Shown here piece by piece: positions 41,454 to 54,872 of a stretch of 64,000 nucleotides of DNA. The stretch covers positions 124,001-188,000 of the forward strand of contig JAFISE010000037.1 in the NCBI GenBank assembly GCA_022560025.1. The letters run 5' to 3'. This stretch comes from Stagonosporopsis chrysanthemi. Taxonomy: Eukaryota > Ascomycota > Dothideomycetes > Pleosporales > Didymellaceae. Made by a program: the position numbers and the translations under genes. The notes beneath the pieces are model-generated. The model was not told the DNA's origin and ran no database searches. It saw only the letters and a list, made by a program, of their open reading frames with translations. The number at the start of each line of letters is the position of its first letter. The stretch's first letter is position 1.

Positions 41454-43488
41454 TCAAGCAGCAGACGAAGCGAACAGCACCTTCCTTGGATTCCCCATCG
41501 TCAGACTCTTCACTCCGCTGCCGCTGCTCTCCATGTCTTCAAGCAGTCTGTCCATGCCGCCAATGTCGAGCTCGCCGCGTGTGAGAAGTGCTTGGTCCGC
41601 GCGTCTGCTGGCCTCTTCTTCAGCTGGCGTTGGCGCGAACAAGTCTCGTTCCTGAGGCTGGTTGGTGCTTGCCGAGATGATGAGGCGGTGTTCTGCTGCA
41701 ATGAGAATGTCTCTTCCAATCGCCATGCGCGATGCCGCAGCAGTGGTGTCGAACTGGACAATTGAAGTAATAGACTCTCCCAGCAACGGAATGTCGTGCA
41801 TCTGAGCAATTCCCGGCCCAGGCAAAGACTGTCCGCGACTCGCAGACGTGTTGCGCGTCCAGAACTTGCCCAGGTCTGCTATCCTGTACACTTCCGAGCC
41901 ATACCAGATGACAACCGAGTCTTCAGACACTGTGCTGTTCGTTGACATCGTCCAAGAGACAGAGACACCTCCACGCGTAGGCACAGCGATACCGGACGAG
42001 CTGCCATGAAACAAATGGTCTTCTTTCCTGCGGCGTGTGTTGGGCGTCATGGGCGCAAGTGAGCTGCGACCACCACGCTTCGGGCTGGACGAACCACTGC
42101 TGCTTGCTTCTTTCTCCGTTGTGCCCACAAAGCCGCGGAGGGAAAACGACGCTGGATCCGCGGGGGGACTGGGCCCTGATTGATCGCAGTCCCACACGCC
42201 CCATTCGCCGTCGGCAAGCAAGGCCAGAATGTACCGCCCGTCAGATGCCCACGCCGCATCCAGTATGGCTTTGCGAGAGGCGAGAATGGGAGGTGTGAGC
42301 GAAGTGCTCCTCATTCCCTCAAACGTAGACTTGAAAGTAGCAATGAATGCACCGGGTTCAGTGTGGCCGGTTGAACTGTGCTTGCGACTGGCAGGCGCGA
42401 ATGGGTCGTATACACGCGCAGTGCCTGTGAGGTCGGTGACGAGGAGGTGGGAATGGCGACGCTTGGGGTACTGTGCGATGTTGAAGGCAATGCTAGAGGC
42501 AGGCTTGCGTAGGGTTACCGTCTTGTAAGGCACAATAGGGTGTGCGCCGTTGACGCATGTCTCAGTCAGTTCGAAGCGCCAGATCTTGAAAAGACCCCCC
42601 ACTTCAGCCGAGTGCGTCGCGACCAAGATGTCGAAATCGGCCGTTGTGGTTGGCCGTGAGCGAGAGCGGCTTTGCTGCGTTTTGCGCCGTCGCCCCGGTG
42701 TTCTGCCAGCACTGCCGGCCACGTCCACATCCATCTCGTCATCAGTCTCTTGCCTTCCATTTTGCTCTCCCCTTGATGTCCAAGTCATGGTCACGCCCCG
42801 CGCAATGCTCTGGTGGCCGTGAAACTTGATAATTTCCTCGCCATAGTGGGAGCCTGCACTCAATGGTTTGTCCTTGGCAGATTGTGGTGGGGGGCTCAGC
42901 GGCAGAGTGACGATCCGAATTGTAGAGTCGGCGCAGGTAGCGGTGAAGATGAGCTTCTTGCTGAATATCGCCGGTGTCGTGTCTGCAGGACGTAGTGCGC
43001 TCGACATGGGCACTTGAGGCACAGCAATGTGCAGGACTTCGGTGTTAAAGGAGAGTCGGATCTGTTGCACGATCGATGGGTACGGCTGGTCTGAGTCCAG
43101 CTCCTCTTCTTCGTCCTCGAATTCAGCCTGTGGCATGGACTGCGTACCAGGGTTTTTCGCAGGCTCGTCGTCGTCCGAGTCGATGATCATGATTGCATCG
43201 TTGTGGGCTCCATTGACCTTCTGTGGCTTGGGCGCTTGCTTGGAAGACAGGACAGCCTTCTTCAGTGGCCTGCCTCCTCTCCAGACTACACTGACGCCAG
43301 TGTCATGCGCGTAAAGGAGGATGGTTGAGCCGTTAGGAGCTTTGACAGGGTAGATTCTGGCTTCATGGACGCGCTGTGAAAGCTCGTATCTGTCATAGGT
43401 AGTAAGAAAATAGGCGGCCAATACGGAAAGCAGAACTGGAATACCTGAGCTGCGTAAGCTTTCCCTTGGTCGTTGCGATAGGCTGCAT
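41454..43488 (-). CDS. WD40-type nucleoporin, probable NUP37
   Basis: The model is complement(join(41454..43389, 43445..43488)), 659 aa. A 55-bp intron joins MQPIATTKGKLTQL to 'RYELSQRVHEARIYPVKAPNGS'. Beta-propeller-like repeats are visible ('STILLYAHDTGVSVVWRGG', 'LLVTDLTGTARVYDPF', 'AILDAAWASDGRYILALLADGEWGVWD'). They are broken by acidic and Ser-rich insertions, including 'IDSDDDE' and a basic Arg/Ser stretch. Fungal NUP37 proteins have this long, insert-rich propeller form and sit in the Nup107-160 Y-complex of the nuclear pore. Another WD40 nuclear protein remains possible. It is divergent from APC1 with only 315 bp between starts. Confidence 0.6.
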
Positions 43489-43803
43489 GATGACGGTTGA
43501 GCCTGGAGCTCGAATGTTGATCAACAGCTTGCCTTGAGCCGGCGCAACAGTATTTAGCTCGGTCCACGCGAGATCTCGACCCGAGGAATTCCTTGCGCGG
43601 TGGAGCAGAGGCTACTGTCTCTCGAGTTCGTTGTGGTGTTTAGGTCCAGGTGAAGTGCTCGGAGGAGCTGCGGAGGAGAGAACGAATTTCTGGGGAAGGC
43701 GCGCGCGCGTCACCACGAAAGGCGCGACAAACAAACAACGCAATAACCCCACCACCGCGCTCTCGCACCCACAGCGCCCTCATGCCGCGAAACGTGCCTC
43801 CGC
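43489..43803. promoter_or_regulatory. Shared upstream region of NUP37-like (-) and APC1 (+)
   Basis: A 315-bp head-to-head gap must hold both promoters. An out-of-frame ATG at 43781 (ATGCCGCGAAAC) overlaps the APC1 start and could act as an overlapping upstream ORF. No TATA box seen. Confidence 0.4.
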
Positions 43804-46800
43804 ATGGCCTCCATCCGCTCCATCGGGGTCCATAAGCCCGCCGCGCTGCAGTACCTGATCGCCGAATCCATCCTGAGCGAAGACTGCACCGAGCGCGACT
43901 ATGTCTGGGATACCTACGCTGACGAGAATCTCGAGGGTCCCACCGACGAGGTGGTGACCACCGACTACCATGTCGTCTGGTCACGCGGTGGTATAGTCCG
44001 CAAGGTCTTCAACTTTGAGATTGAGAAAGAGAAAGTCATACAGGCCCTGCTCACATGGTTCCCGATCGAGGAATCCTCGGAGGGAGTTGTTGAGCACAAG
44101 AGCAACCAACACCCAAAAAGCTGCCTCACCCAAGGAACACAGCCAGCGACGAATCTCAAAAATGCCGCAGATGAAGGCTCCGATGTTGTCGAAACAAGGG
44201 CGCGAGCTCTGGTGGTTTTTCTCCGATCGAAGGCCCATATTTTCTTTCTCTCTGGAACTACACACATTGTGAATCTTGCGTTCGAGGTCGATAGAGCATT
44301 CCCAGCGGCGCGCGGAGTTGTGGTTCAGAGGAAGATTGCGCCGCTACAAGCCCCTTCCAGCCCGCAGATGCCCATGGCTCCTCCAAACTCTTTCCTTACC
44401 AACAATCAATCGTTCCTGTCGCAGCCTCTTTCTCAAAGCTTCACACAGAACCATCGCCGTAACACTTCTTCTGTCGCTACGGCACGCCCCGCCAACGTCC
44501 CGCAGAATGCATCAACACGATTTCTTGACGATCTCTTCAAGGCTGCAACGACTCCTAGCCTAGAAGCATTTCCTAGATTATACTCATTCACCAATCCTCT
44601 ATCAGAACTTGGCTTGGTCGTGAGCGTCCTTGCTGGTGGTGAGCGTGGTAGTATGCTCCTGAAACACGGCGAGGATAATCGAAGACTAGAGGCTATCGAT
44701 AAAGCTGAGGAGATCATATATGTATCGCCCCGGAATGAGGTCATGTTTGATCGTAGCGGTAACGACAAGCCTCTTCTGCTGGTCGTCACGGCGAACTACG
44801 AAACTAATGTATTCACCATCTGGTGGGCGGCATATCTCGAGCCCAAATCTCTCGCATCTTCTCGCAAACAACATGTACCTGTGCCATTGTCCAAGTCTAG
44901 GCGACGAAGCTCGCATGGCGCTACCTCTACGGGAACAGGGGCAACCACGCCCGCGATGCGAGGCAGCGACAGGTTCAGAGAGAGCTTTGGCGGAGGTCCT
45001 CGCAGCAAGCCACCCGTGCCATCCTTCAAAGAAGTTTCTCAGACAAAAGGCAGATTGACGGATCAAGCAGTGGACGATGCGCTAGCTTCACAGTTGAATC
45101 CCGACTTCAACATAGACCGACTGCCAACAGAATCTAGACGCGTGAGTTCGTTGCTCTCGCGAGCTGAGCTGTCTACAAGCTTCGACAGGTCGGCATTTCA
45201 AGATCTAGCAACGCATCGACAGAGCCTAGGCGGCAGCTTTGGCGCAAGTCAACGCAGTCGGCGCTCGTTAGGCAATGATCGTTCGAGCTTTGGATACTCG
45301 CAGTCTCGTAACCGAGCCTCGACTCCGGGGAGCATTGCTTCACGGCTGAGTTTTGGTGGCGCCGACATTGACGACACTTTTGACGATACCATGGAAGAGA
45401 GTCAATACGACCTCATGGAAGAGTACGACGAAGTCGATAATCTGTTCTCTCCCCCAGAAGTCGATGGCGAATCTCAGCCAGCCGCAGGGTTGCGAAAGGA
45501 GTTGGTAATGGAAGCTATTGGAGAGATCCCCGCGACCCAATACCTCAAATCTGGCCTTTCTGCACTGACCGACCCGACAGCAACGGTGCAGGTAGGAGCT
45601 GAGCTTGTCGAGGATCTATTCCAAAGCTAACATCATGCAGGCTGGTGAACGTCCAAAGGTTCTGACTGTGAATGCCCCATTCAATTCTGCAACATTGCAC
45701 GAGCGAAAGCTCTATCTCTACATCTCTCACGCCTCTATCAACGCGCCGATTGAGTGCGAAATAGTCGTGATTCGGAAACGCTTGAGAGTTCCAGCTTCTA
45801 CGCTACGCCTCCAGCCGAGCAGCGATGTGAACAGATATGCATGTTGGCCACGACTCAAGGGTTTCAAGCTGCTCGCCGAAGCTACTGATATCGTCAAAGT
45901 ACGAGCTGGTCACGTGGAGAGGATTGCGCTTCTCAAAACGACCAGTGTAAACTCCGGTTTGTCTCTGACTGCCGGCTGGGGTACTCAATTGCCTGTACAC
46001 CTTGATCTGGGGCCATTTAAGCTTTTCAACCCGTATGCTATTCTTCAAGATGATCAGCGAGCGTCTGCAGGGTTTAAAAGAACCATAACTGCGACACGAC
46101 CTCTTCGGAAACTGATGTCGCCAGGTCGGACAGGTCAAGTCGAGGTCATTGATGGAGATGGGCGCAGGCATCGTATGCAAATCAGCCTTGCGCCCGTTGA
46201 CAACTCTGTCCGGGAGTGCTTCCGTGTGCTCGCCACCGTTCTACCTGATTACGCTGGTGATCTTCTCGTACAGATATGGTGGAACATTCGGAGAACTCTT
46301 TCCAAAGACACAACCATTAGTCTCGACGGCGATTGGATGGCATTTGTTGCTACTATCTTCACGCTTGCGGCCCCGCTTTTGGATGATAAGTCGAAGAGAA
46401 CAAAAAGTCGGACAAAATCTCATCAGCGCCGCAGTTCAGGGCGCCCTTCGAGTCAGCTCAGACCCGATGAAGCCTTGGACGACGACGAATCGGCGTGGCG
46501 TCTGATGTGCGATCGTCAGGGCTCCCGCTCACAGATAAAGAGCTGGTCATCGCCGTCTTGGGGATGGGCTCTGCACACTGACCCTGCAGCAACGCCGACA
46601 GCCCTACCCTCAAGACGTATCTCGGGACAGCACACCGTGTCTATTGCGCAACAACTGGAGACGAAGGGAACTCTCATTCCAGACTGCATAGACCTCGCAC
46701 GGCAGTTCCACCAGACACCACTTGGCGAGACTACTAGCAAAATCTGGCAATCAGGGAAACACGATCTGCGCCCTTCCACGCTCTCTGAGATCGTAGTCTC

Positions 46801-49800
46801 GTTGCATCTCCATTGCGAAGAGTCCAAACTCAATATCTTGTCACAAGATGTTGGCAATACGCAGACCAGGAACCTTATCCCAGTTCTTGCCCAGCTCGGC
46901 TATTGGCTGCGGTGGGATGGTTGGGACTGGGCAAGGGGAGGGTTCTACGACCTTGCTGGGGGCTCAAGTGATAAGTGGATGTACGATGAATCAACTATCG
47001 GCCCCAAGGTGCGGCTGCATCCACGGCCATCAGATGGACCGCCACCATCGATACTGGACTGGCTCAGCACTGTCGTAGGCCCTCGACGCTATGCACCGTT
47101 TCCCACACTCGCCATGCTTATAAGAAAGTCCAAAGCGTCTCCTCACTCATCGATAAATATTGACGAGATCATTGCGGACGTAACTCCACGGACTATGGCC
47201 TTGCATACCTTTTTCCGCGATATAGATCCATCCTTCAGTCCGAGGAAGGTGGTAGAACTCATTCAGACTTGCAAGATCAGTACAGACATCATCGCGACCC
47301 TACCGGAAGCTGCAAAGGCGCCCCTAATGGAAGCCATCACCAGATGCCAGGCCAATCCACCCACCACCTGGTCAAGTTCCCTGCTGCAACTCGTGCAACG
47401 CGAGGACCTTGATCTAGCTTCAATGTCAGGTGCAGGCTTCGTACACGACGTTCATCTCAACCCACTTTACGCTGCTACAGCCCTGCGTGATGTTCACACA
47501 ATCTGTCAGAGCGCGGAGCGTTCAGAACCGGTTCAGTCCACGGCTGAGGTCGATCGCCACTACATCACCAGACTCATCTTCCGTGAAGACAGGCGATTTA
47601 TGGAGGCCCACTCCCTTCTGGAGCCCCTGCGGCAGACCGTCGCAGAGTACCGCGCCGACAGCAGATCTGACGACGCGGCGATACTAGAGGGACAGAAGAT
47701 CATGATGCAATGGGTCATGATTCGTACCTTCTCGTTGCCCGTCGGTAGCTCTATGATCAAGTTTAGCAGTAAAAAGCCACTGCTCACAGAGAAGTACCCA
47801 CTTTATGGATTCTCTACATCGTGCTTGATGAAGCCGATGGGTAACGTTGTTACTGCTGAGCGGCAGAACTACTCCGAAGAGAAGTACTTCTGGGCTTTCT
47901 TCAATGCCGGAGTTGCAGCCGGCCTGAGTATATCTCGAGACGCTCAAGGCATCGACACCTCCTGGATCATGTACAATAAGCCAGCCGAGCTGACCAACAA
48001 GCATGCAGGCCTCCTGCTTGGCCTCGGTCTGAATGGCCACTTGCGCACCATCGCCAAGTGGTTGTCTTTTAAGTATCTGACACCAAAGCACACCATGACA
48101 TCCGTGGGTCTGCTGCTAGGTCTATCTGCCTCTTTCATGGGAACCATGGACACGCTAGTCACACGATTGTTATCTGTACATGTGACTAGGATGCTACCGG
48201 CAGGAGCAGCGGAGCTTAATCTTTCTCCATACACCCAGACGACCGGACTGATGGGCATTGGTCTGCTCTACTACAATACGCAACACCGACGTATGAGCGA
48301 GGTGATGCTGTCAGAAATCGAGCATGTCGAGGTCCCGGATCCATCAGAACCACCGGACTCTCTCCGCGATGAGGCTTATAGACTTGCCGCTGGATTTGCT
48401 CTCGGGTATATCAATTTGGGCAAGGGCAGGGACTTGGGCGGTCTCCGTGACATGAAGATCGTGCAGCGCTTGATGACAGTTGCTGTGGCGCCAAGGTCGG
48501 TCAATGTTGTGCATATTCTGGATCAGGCGACTGCCGGAGCAGTGATCGCTGTTGCATTGATCTACATGAAGACACACGATCGCATGGTCGCTAGCAAGAT
48601 CGACATACCCGATACGCTGCCACAGTTCGACTACGTACGGCCAGATATTTTCCTACTTCGCACACTCGCCAAGCACATCATCATGTGGGATAACATCGAT
48701 GCAAGTGACGAATGGATGATCAAGAATTTGCCAACAGAATATCAGGGAGATTTCGACCTCAAGAACATCTTCAAGCTACGCAGTGAGCAGATGCCCTTCT
48801 ACAATATTGTCGCAGGATTGCTGTGGAGTATCTCCTTGAAGCATGCAGGCACTGGCGACTTACAAGTTCGGGACTTTCTCATCAGATACCTGGATCAGTT
48901 CATGCGCATCGCCAAGCTCACTTCTGTTCGCTACGACTCTCGTTTGGCTCGCAACACAGTCCGCAATTGTCAGGACCTTGTGGCGCTCTCCGCCGCTACT
49001 GTCATGGCGGGTACTGGTGACCTTGAGATATTCCGCCGCCTGCGCGCCCTCCACGGCCGTGTTGCTCACGACGTTCCATATGGCAGCCACCTTGCAGCTC
49101 ACATGGCTTTCGGCGCACTCTTCATTGCCGGTGGCACACAGACCTTCAGCAGAAGCAACAAGGCTATTGCAAGCCTGATATGTGCTTTCTACCCGCTCTT
49201 CCCCTCAGACGTACAGGACAGCCGCGCACATCTGCAGGCATTCCGCCACTTCTGGGTGCTCGCTGCCGAGTCACGTTGCCTGGTTGTGCGTGACGTGGAC
49301 ACGGGACGCGCAATCAGCATGCCCATCACCGTGCACTTCAAGGACGAAGCTCAACAGCCAAGAACCCTCGTAGCCCCCTGCCTGCTTCCCGAGGTCATTG
49401 AAGTAGCCCGCATCGAAACCACAGACGTCAACTACTGGCCCACGACTCTTGACTTTGCAAACAACAAAACTCACATACGTGCCTTCGAACGCAACCAGAC
49501 TCTCCACGTCCGCCGCAGGAGCGCGCGAGATACATACTCGACCTCTTTCTCCGCTACCCTCGTCGCCCTCAGCGACGCCCAGAGCTCCCGAACCTCCCAC
49601 CTCCTCTTCCACTGGATCTTCAGCCTGCCCGCCGTCGCCGCGTTCGTGGGCACCAGCGACGCCGCACTCGTGCTGCCCGTCGATCCGCACTCCAAGACCA
49701 TGCTCGATCCGAGGAGTACGGTGGTGGAGTCGAGACTTGTGCTTGGCCGGCTGGCGCAGAGTTGGAGCATTGACAAGTTGAGGGTGTTGAGGGGGGTGTT

Positions 49801-49918
49801 TGAGTGGGCTGAGCGGGAGAGTAGGAAGGATGGGAGATTGAGGTGGTTGGGGAGCGAGGTTGTGGAGCGGTTGAGGGCCAAGGTGTTGGAAAGGGGGAGA
49901 GCGATTGGGGGAGGGTAG
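43804..49918 (+). CDS. APC1: Anaphase-promoting complex subunit 1 (BimE)
   Basis: The model is join(43804..45591, 45641..49918), 2,021 aa, with one 49-bp intron whose removal joins 'TATVQ' to 'AGERPKVLTVNAPF'. The N-terminal part holds the APC1 propeller ('DYHVVWSRGGIVRKVFNFE', 'ALVVFLRSKAHIFFLSG') with a disordered Ser/Arg loop. The C-terminal half holds proteasome/cyclosome repeats, about residues 1376-1780 ('HAGLLLGLGLNGHLRTI', 'TSVGLLLGLSASFMGTMD', 'TTGLMGIGLLYYNTQHRR'). APC1 is the largest scaffold of the anaphase-promoting complex, the ubiquitin ligase that degrades securin and cyclin B. Aspergillus BimE is about 2,070 aa, so the length fits. It ends only 150 bp from the UTP22 stop on the other strand. 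Confidence 0.93.
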
Positions 49919-50068
49919 ATGATGGAATGATGAGAGGTGCTTCTAAGCGATGCACGATGAATGAAACAAATGACCGTTTTCTCAAAAGCTTCCTGAAATA
50001 TCTCATGGTATCATTTTTGCACCCCGTATGCGATAGATACAAAACTCGCTGTCCTTCCCTCCGCAACA

Positions 50069-53000
50069 TCAAGCTTTGACGTCAATACTCCTGACCAACT
50101 CCCCACCCAGCCTCCTTATCTCATTAACAACCGCCTCCTTGTTCACCCTAATCTCGACACTCTTCCCCTTCTCCTTCTCCTCCTCAGAAACCTTGACCTT
50201 CACCGGCGTGCTATTCCACCCGGGCTTGACCTTCCACGTCCTCTGGCCCGTGGACAGCGGATTCCACAGCCCCACGATGCGGTCCAGGCTCTCCGGGTCC
50301 CAGAACCACAGCACACTGTCGCCGTAGATGGCGAGCAGGTCCTGCGCGAAGAGCAGGGGTAGAGGGGCCGTGGCGGGCGTGATGTGTGTCGCGTGCTGCA
50401 TCTCGAGGTTCTTGAATTGCTGGGTGCTGGGGCGGCGCTTCTTGGTGGCGTGCGGGGTGTATTTCGAGGCGAGGGAGATGGTGATGTCGTACTCGGAGGT
50501 GCTGGGTGTGAAGAGGGTTTCTGGGGAGAGGGCGGGAGGAGCGGTGCCTGCCGCGCTGTTGATGTGGGTGAGGAGGCGGTCTTCGTCTGCGCGGACGGCG
50601 TGCGACGCGGCTTTGGCGAGGGTGGTCAGGCGCGCGGCGACAACTTTTTCGGGCTGCGCTTTGTCGGTCCAGGTTGTGCCTTCTTCGTCGAGGTTGGTGG
50701 CTGCGAAGAGCACGACGCGGTTCATGGCCGGATCTATCCTGCGCCAGGCTTCGAAGCGGGTTTGCAGGCGCTCGAGGTCGCTGGCCTTCATGCCCTTCTG
50801 TTGGGTTGCGTCCTCTAGATCGGCTGGGTTGGCGGAGAAGGTGGAGCTAAAGTCAACGATCAATGGTTCGTGGCGCCAGTCCCAGCGACCGAGCCAGGCG
50901 AGCGTGCGGAGGAACCCAGTGGTCGATGTTGAGGGGACAGCCCAGGGGTAAGGTTGCAAGAAGGTGCGGATAACGAGGAGCTCGATAAGTTCCGGGGAGA
51001 AGTGAGGAGTGAGGAGATGAGAGGCGAACCAGCGCTTTGTGAGGCGGATCGAGGGCGACAAGGCCGGGAAGCGGGTGCACAATGTTTGCAGGACTTGCGA
51101 GTGGAGAGGAGACTGCACAAACTCGCGCTTGTACAGAGCAAGAGATGCGGCTGCAGATTCGCGAGAGGGTGCGTCAAGAGACTTGTCCTTGAGCTGGCGC
51201 TCGAACAGTGTAACCTCACGGTCGTGGTAGATGCGAATGCGGAATGTGAAGCCGGCAGCTGACGTGACGTCCAAGAAGGCCTGGTTCTGCGCAGGCTGCG
51301 AAGGGTTCTCAAGGCCAACGCGAGAGACGTACTCAGAGTCGGACTCGGTCAGAACATCTGCGATGCGTAGCAAAAAAGCGATCTTGGTCCTTTGGATAGC
51401 GCACAGGTCGTCCGGCCAGCGTCCAGAGCCCTCGAATTGGAGCACAACTGATGCAGGTGCGTGTCCAGCAGTCGGTGGCTCTACAGACGAGTAGCGCAAC
51501 TGTGAATCTGCAGCCCTGATCGACCGAAGCTGCAAAGGCAAGTCCTCCAGAGCGCGGATGTCTTTCTCCATCGTGGCGAACGCATTCATGATAGGCAGGA
51601 ACGGTGCCACGCCTGAAGCACCCTGGATGCGCCCAGCGCTGATGAGATGAGCGAAAGCATCGCCAGTGAACTTCAGGTCATCTGCAGTCTGCACAATCTT
51701 GTGGTGCTGGGTGGTGTAGCGTACAATCTGCTCAAGCACAGAGGCTGATGTGTCTTTGGATGACCAAACGATGCTCTCCGTGATGCTTCCGTCCTTGAAA
51801 CGTCTGAGCTCCGACTTCTCTCCCCAAAACTTGCGGAAGAGTGCTGCCTCTTGCTTGTTCTCCGCTGCTGGGCCATGGTCAACGGTTCGATTGGCGTTTG
51901 CTGGGTCTGTCGCAAAGTTGACGAGGACACTCTTGCGCTGCTTCTCGTGGGGTCGTCGGGTGGTGATCGCCCAGTGGTCGTCATGCGGCATTGTAAAAGA
52001 CACTGATGTGACTCTGTCGGTCAAGGCGCGGGTCAAAGTGTCGTAAAGCTTTTGAAAGGCTTCGTTGAGCTTCTGATCGTATTCATCGCTCGCTGAATCA
52101 AGACCGAAAGCTGAAAGAGGAATTTCGAGGGTGGCATCGTACTTGAGCTTTGGGAGCTCTGTCTTCAGGATGAAGGTCGCGTCGAACTGGTCAAAGACGG
52201 TGTCGCTCAGCATGTCCACGGTTGCTTTCGCCTCATGACGGAGAGCTGCATACGACCACTGCGACATCTTGAACAGAATGTTCTGGCCGCGAGGTCCATC
52301 GAAGAAGACGGGTGTCGTATCACCCTTGGGGACAACAACGTTGTGCGCCTGCAGAACCACAGCCTTTTTGCTCAGATCGTGACGAGCGATGAATTGGAGA
52401 GTGGCTTTGAACAACTGGTAGCTACTGTAACCAGGAGACAATGGCTGCGCGCCAGTCGTCTGGTTCGGCTGCAACAAAAGTGCTACCAGAGCCGCCCATT
52501 CGAAATTGCCGAAACCACCCTTCCGTATCTGGCTTCCAAAACCGCGCTGCTTCAGCCAGATACGGCCAAGAATGCAAGCATCCTTGAAAGCATCGGCTTT
52601 TATAGCTGTCGCGTACAACAGCTTCAAGTAGGCAGTAACGTTTGCATCCGACTGCACGGTGCTATTGTAGAACGGTGTCGGTGGCAGTGTCTTGCCTGCG
52701 ACCTCCTCGTCCTCGCCACCCTTTGGTCGTACTGCATTCGCATTTGGAAGTAGCCTGTTTGGTGCAAAGGTGTTCTCCGGCAGGGCAGGAATAATGTTGA
52801 TTCTCGCCTTTGAGCCGGAGAAGTCATCCGCGTCGCCGTTCCCGCTTGGTCGCACTACTATGATAGGCTGCAGTTGATTTCCATATCTGCTCTCGAAAGA
52901 CAGTTCGAATTTGTGCTTTCTGGCTCCCTTGATGCCGGCGGCGAGGCAAGCGAGGTAGTATGCGCGCTTGTAAAAGTATCGGTGGTTGAGATAGTCCTTG

Positions 53001-53715
53001 TCTTGGAACAACGACTTGGGCATGGTGACTACGAGATCGATTGCAATGCCGTCATCCGACTTGGTCGCGGTCTTGAGGGGGTAGCTGCCGGTTGCGTTGA
53101 TGCTCGATGGTCGCTCAAATGAGAGCTTGTACTTGACATCTTTCGGTGGGCGGGGGCTAGGGAATGGAACGACGATTCCGGCAGACTTGAGAGCCTTCTC
53201 GGCATCCGGAATCTACATAGAATCAGCAAAGCACTGCGGAGCCAAGGAGTCTGACATACCGACAGAGCCTCTCGGCTTGGTATCGATTCGATGATTTCCT
53301 TCAATGTGCGCATTGCATTCTCAGCCGGTGCCTCCTTCTTGCCATACTTTGGCTTGACCTGCTCCAGAAGCTCATCGACCTGCAGCTTGAATATGTTCGA
53401 CTTGAACGATTCGGACGTGTACGCGCCATCCTGCAGTGTCGCAGCTGGTCTTTTCGGCGCCTTTTGCGAAGATACAGCCGGTGCAGCTGCCGCAGGCTTC
53501 TTGTTTTTCTGCGCAACGCTCTCTTCCGCGTCTTCGTCGTCGCTCACGTCTTCGCTGGCGGCTGGTCCCTCCATGGAAACATCACTTTCTTCGCCATTTG
53601 CCTCCTCTTCGACGTCGGACCCCGCGCTTTCAAGCTCCTCAAAGTCAGCAAAGCTTCCCTCGCTCTCATCCTCGGACTGCTCGAGCTTTCTGCGTTTCGT
53701 AGCGGGGGGCGCCAT
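50069..53715 (-). CDS. UTP22: U3 snoRNP protein UTP22 (NOL6/Nrap)
   Basis: The model is complement(join(50069..53212, 53260..53715)), 1,199 aa, with a 47-bp phase-0 intron. Joining 'SIPSREALS' to 'IPDAEKALKSAGIVVPFP' removes a frame that otherwise ends in Ser/Arg noise. The N-terminus is acidic (EQSEDESEG..., nuclear). Then come the Nrap domains with nucleotidyltransferase-like folds: 'IAIDLVVTMPKSLFQDKDYLNHRYFYKRAYYL', 'ACILGRIWLKQRGFG', 'FRKFWGEKSELRRFKDGSITESIVW' and 'VIRTFLQPYPWAVPSTSTTGFLRTLAWL'. Family knowledge: Utp22 is a non-catalytic small-subunit processome scaffold that works with Rrp7 in 18S rRNA maturation. Yeast Utp22 is 1,237 aa. It is head-to-head with PCMT. Confidence 0.95.
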
Positions 53716-54129
53716 TGTCGTGTTCGTGTAGTGCTTGCGGACTTCCGGTCGCCAAAATTTCCTCGAACTTTTGGACGAGAAGGACAGGGATGTTTGCCGG
53801 CTAAGTGGGCCCTCTTATCGATAACGTTGGTGACGTTCGCAGCTTGTGTCTCCTGCACCCCCTCATTGCTCAGCTCGTGATTGCTCTTATAAGAAGTCAG
53901 TGGCAACCGATGTCTCCTCTGTTCCTCTCTCTCCTAATCTGTATCCTTGTATAGCATCTTCATACAGTCAATATCACATAGCTTCATCCCAAGCTAGCAT
54001 CTGAACCCTGTCCTGCACCTCCGGAAACACTCCAGCAAGCTGTCTATTCTAGCTATCCTCATTCGCCGGCGGCTTGGTCCGTGTCTAGCACTCAAGTTCC
54101 AACCCCTACAACATCCTAGACCCTTCACT
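53716..54129. promoter_or_regulatory. Shared upstream region of UTP22 (-) and PCMT (+)
   Basis: A 414-bp head-to-head gap. An AAAATTT element lies at about 53755, close to the UTP22 start and loosely like the ribosomal RNA processing element of yeasts. This is a single weak match. Confidence 0.35.
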
Positions 54130-54872
54130 ATGGCGTGGAGATCGTCGGGGTCCTCCAACGAATCCCTCATCGAAAACCTCGAAAAGAATGGCTTGATTGA
54201 AACTAAACGCGTCAAAGACGCCATGCTGCAGGTACTCCCCACGACGATACTCGTATCGCGTCAGGGAGAAATACATCCTCTGCAACAGAGCTGACGTTGC
54301 AAAAGGTCGACCGCGCGCACTTCGCCCCACGAAACCCCTACGATGACAGGCCCCAGCCCATAGGCCACAGCGCCACCATCTCCGCACCGCACATGCACGC
54401 AAACGCATGCGAATCACTACTTGACTACCTCAACCCCGGCGCGAAAGTCCTCGACATCGGCTCCGGGTCAGGGTACCTTACAGCTGTGCTAGCGAACCTC
54501 GTCGGTCCGAGCGGGAAAGTGGTGGGCATCGACCACATCCAGCCGCTGGTCGACATGGCAAACGCCAACATGTCCAAGTCAGACGAAGGAAAGCGGATGC
54601 TGCAGTCAGGACAAGTGAGGTTCGTCACCGGCGACGGCAGAAGGGGCTGGAAAGAGGACGCGCCGTACGACGCCATCCACGTCGGGGCTGCGGCGGCTGA
54701 GCACCACGCGGAGTTGACAGAGCAGCTCAAGGCGCCTGGGCGTTTGTTCGTGCCCGTTTCTGATGGCTGGAATCAGCACATATGGGTCATCAATAAGAAA
54801 GAGGATGGCACTGTGGATCAGACAAAGCTGTACGGCGTGCAATACGTGCCGTTGACCGACGCGCCGAAATAA
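54130..54872 (+). CDS. Protein-L-isoaspartate O-methyltransferase
   Basis: The model is join(54130..54231, 54306..54872), 222 aa, with a 74-bp intron ending in AAAAG. Joining 'RVKDAMLQ' to 'VDRAHFAPRNPYDDRPQPIGH' gives the uninterrupted family N-terminus. Motifs are 'MAWRSSGSSNESLIENL', the isoaspartate-binding 'IGHSATISAPHMHA', SAM motif I 'VLDIGSGSGYLTAVLA', 'VVGIDHIQPLV' and 'YDAIHVGAAAAEHHAELTEQLKAPGRLFVPV'. The enzyme methylates L-isoaspartyl residues in aged proteins so they can revert to aspartate. It is cytosolic, with the normal length of about 220-230 aa. A start and three-quarter-length core identical in order to plant and animal PCMT make the call secure. Confidence 0.95.
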
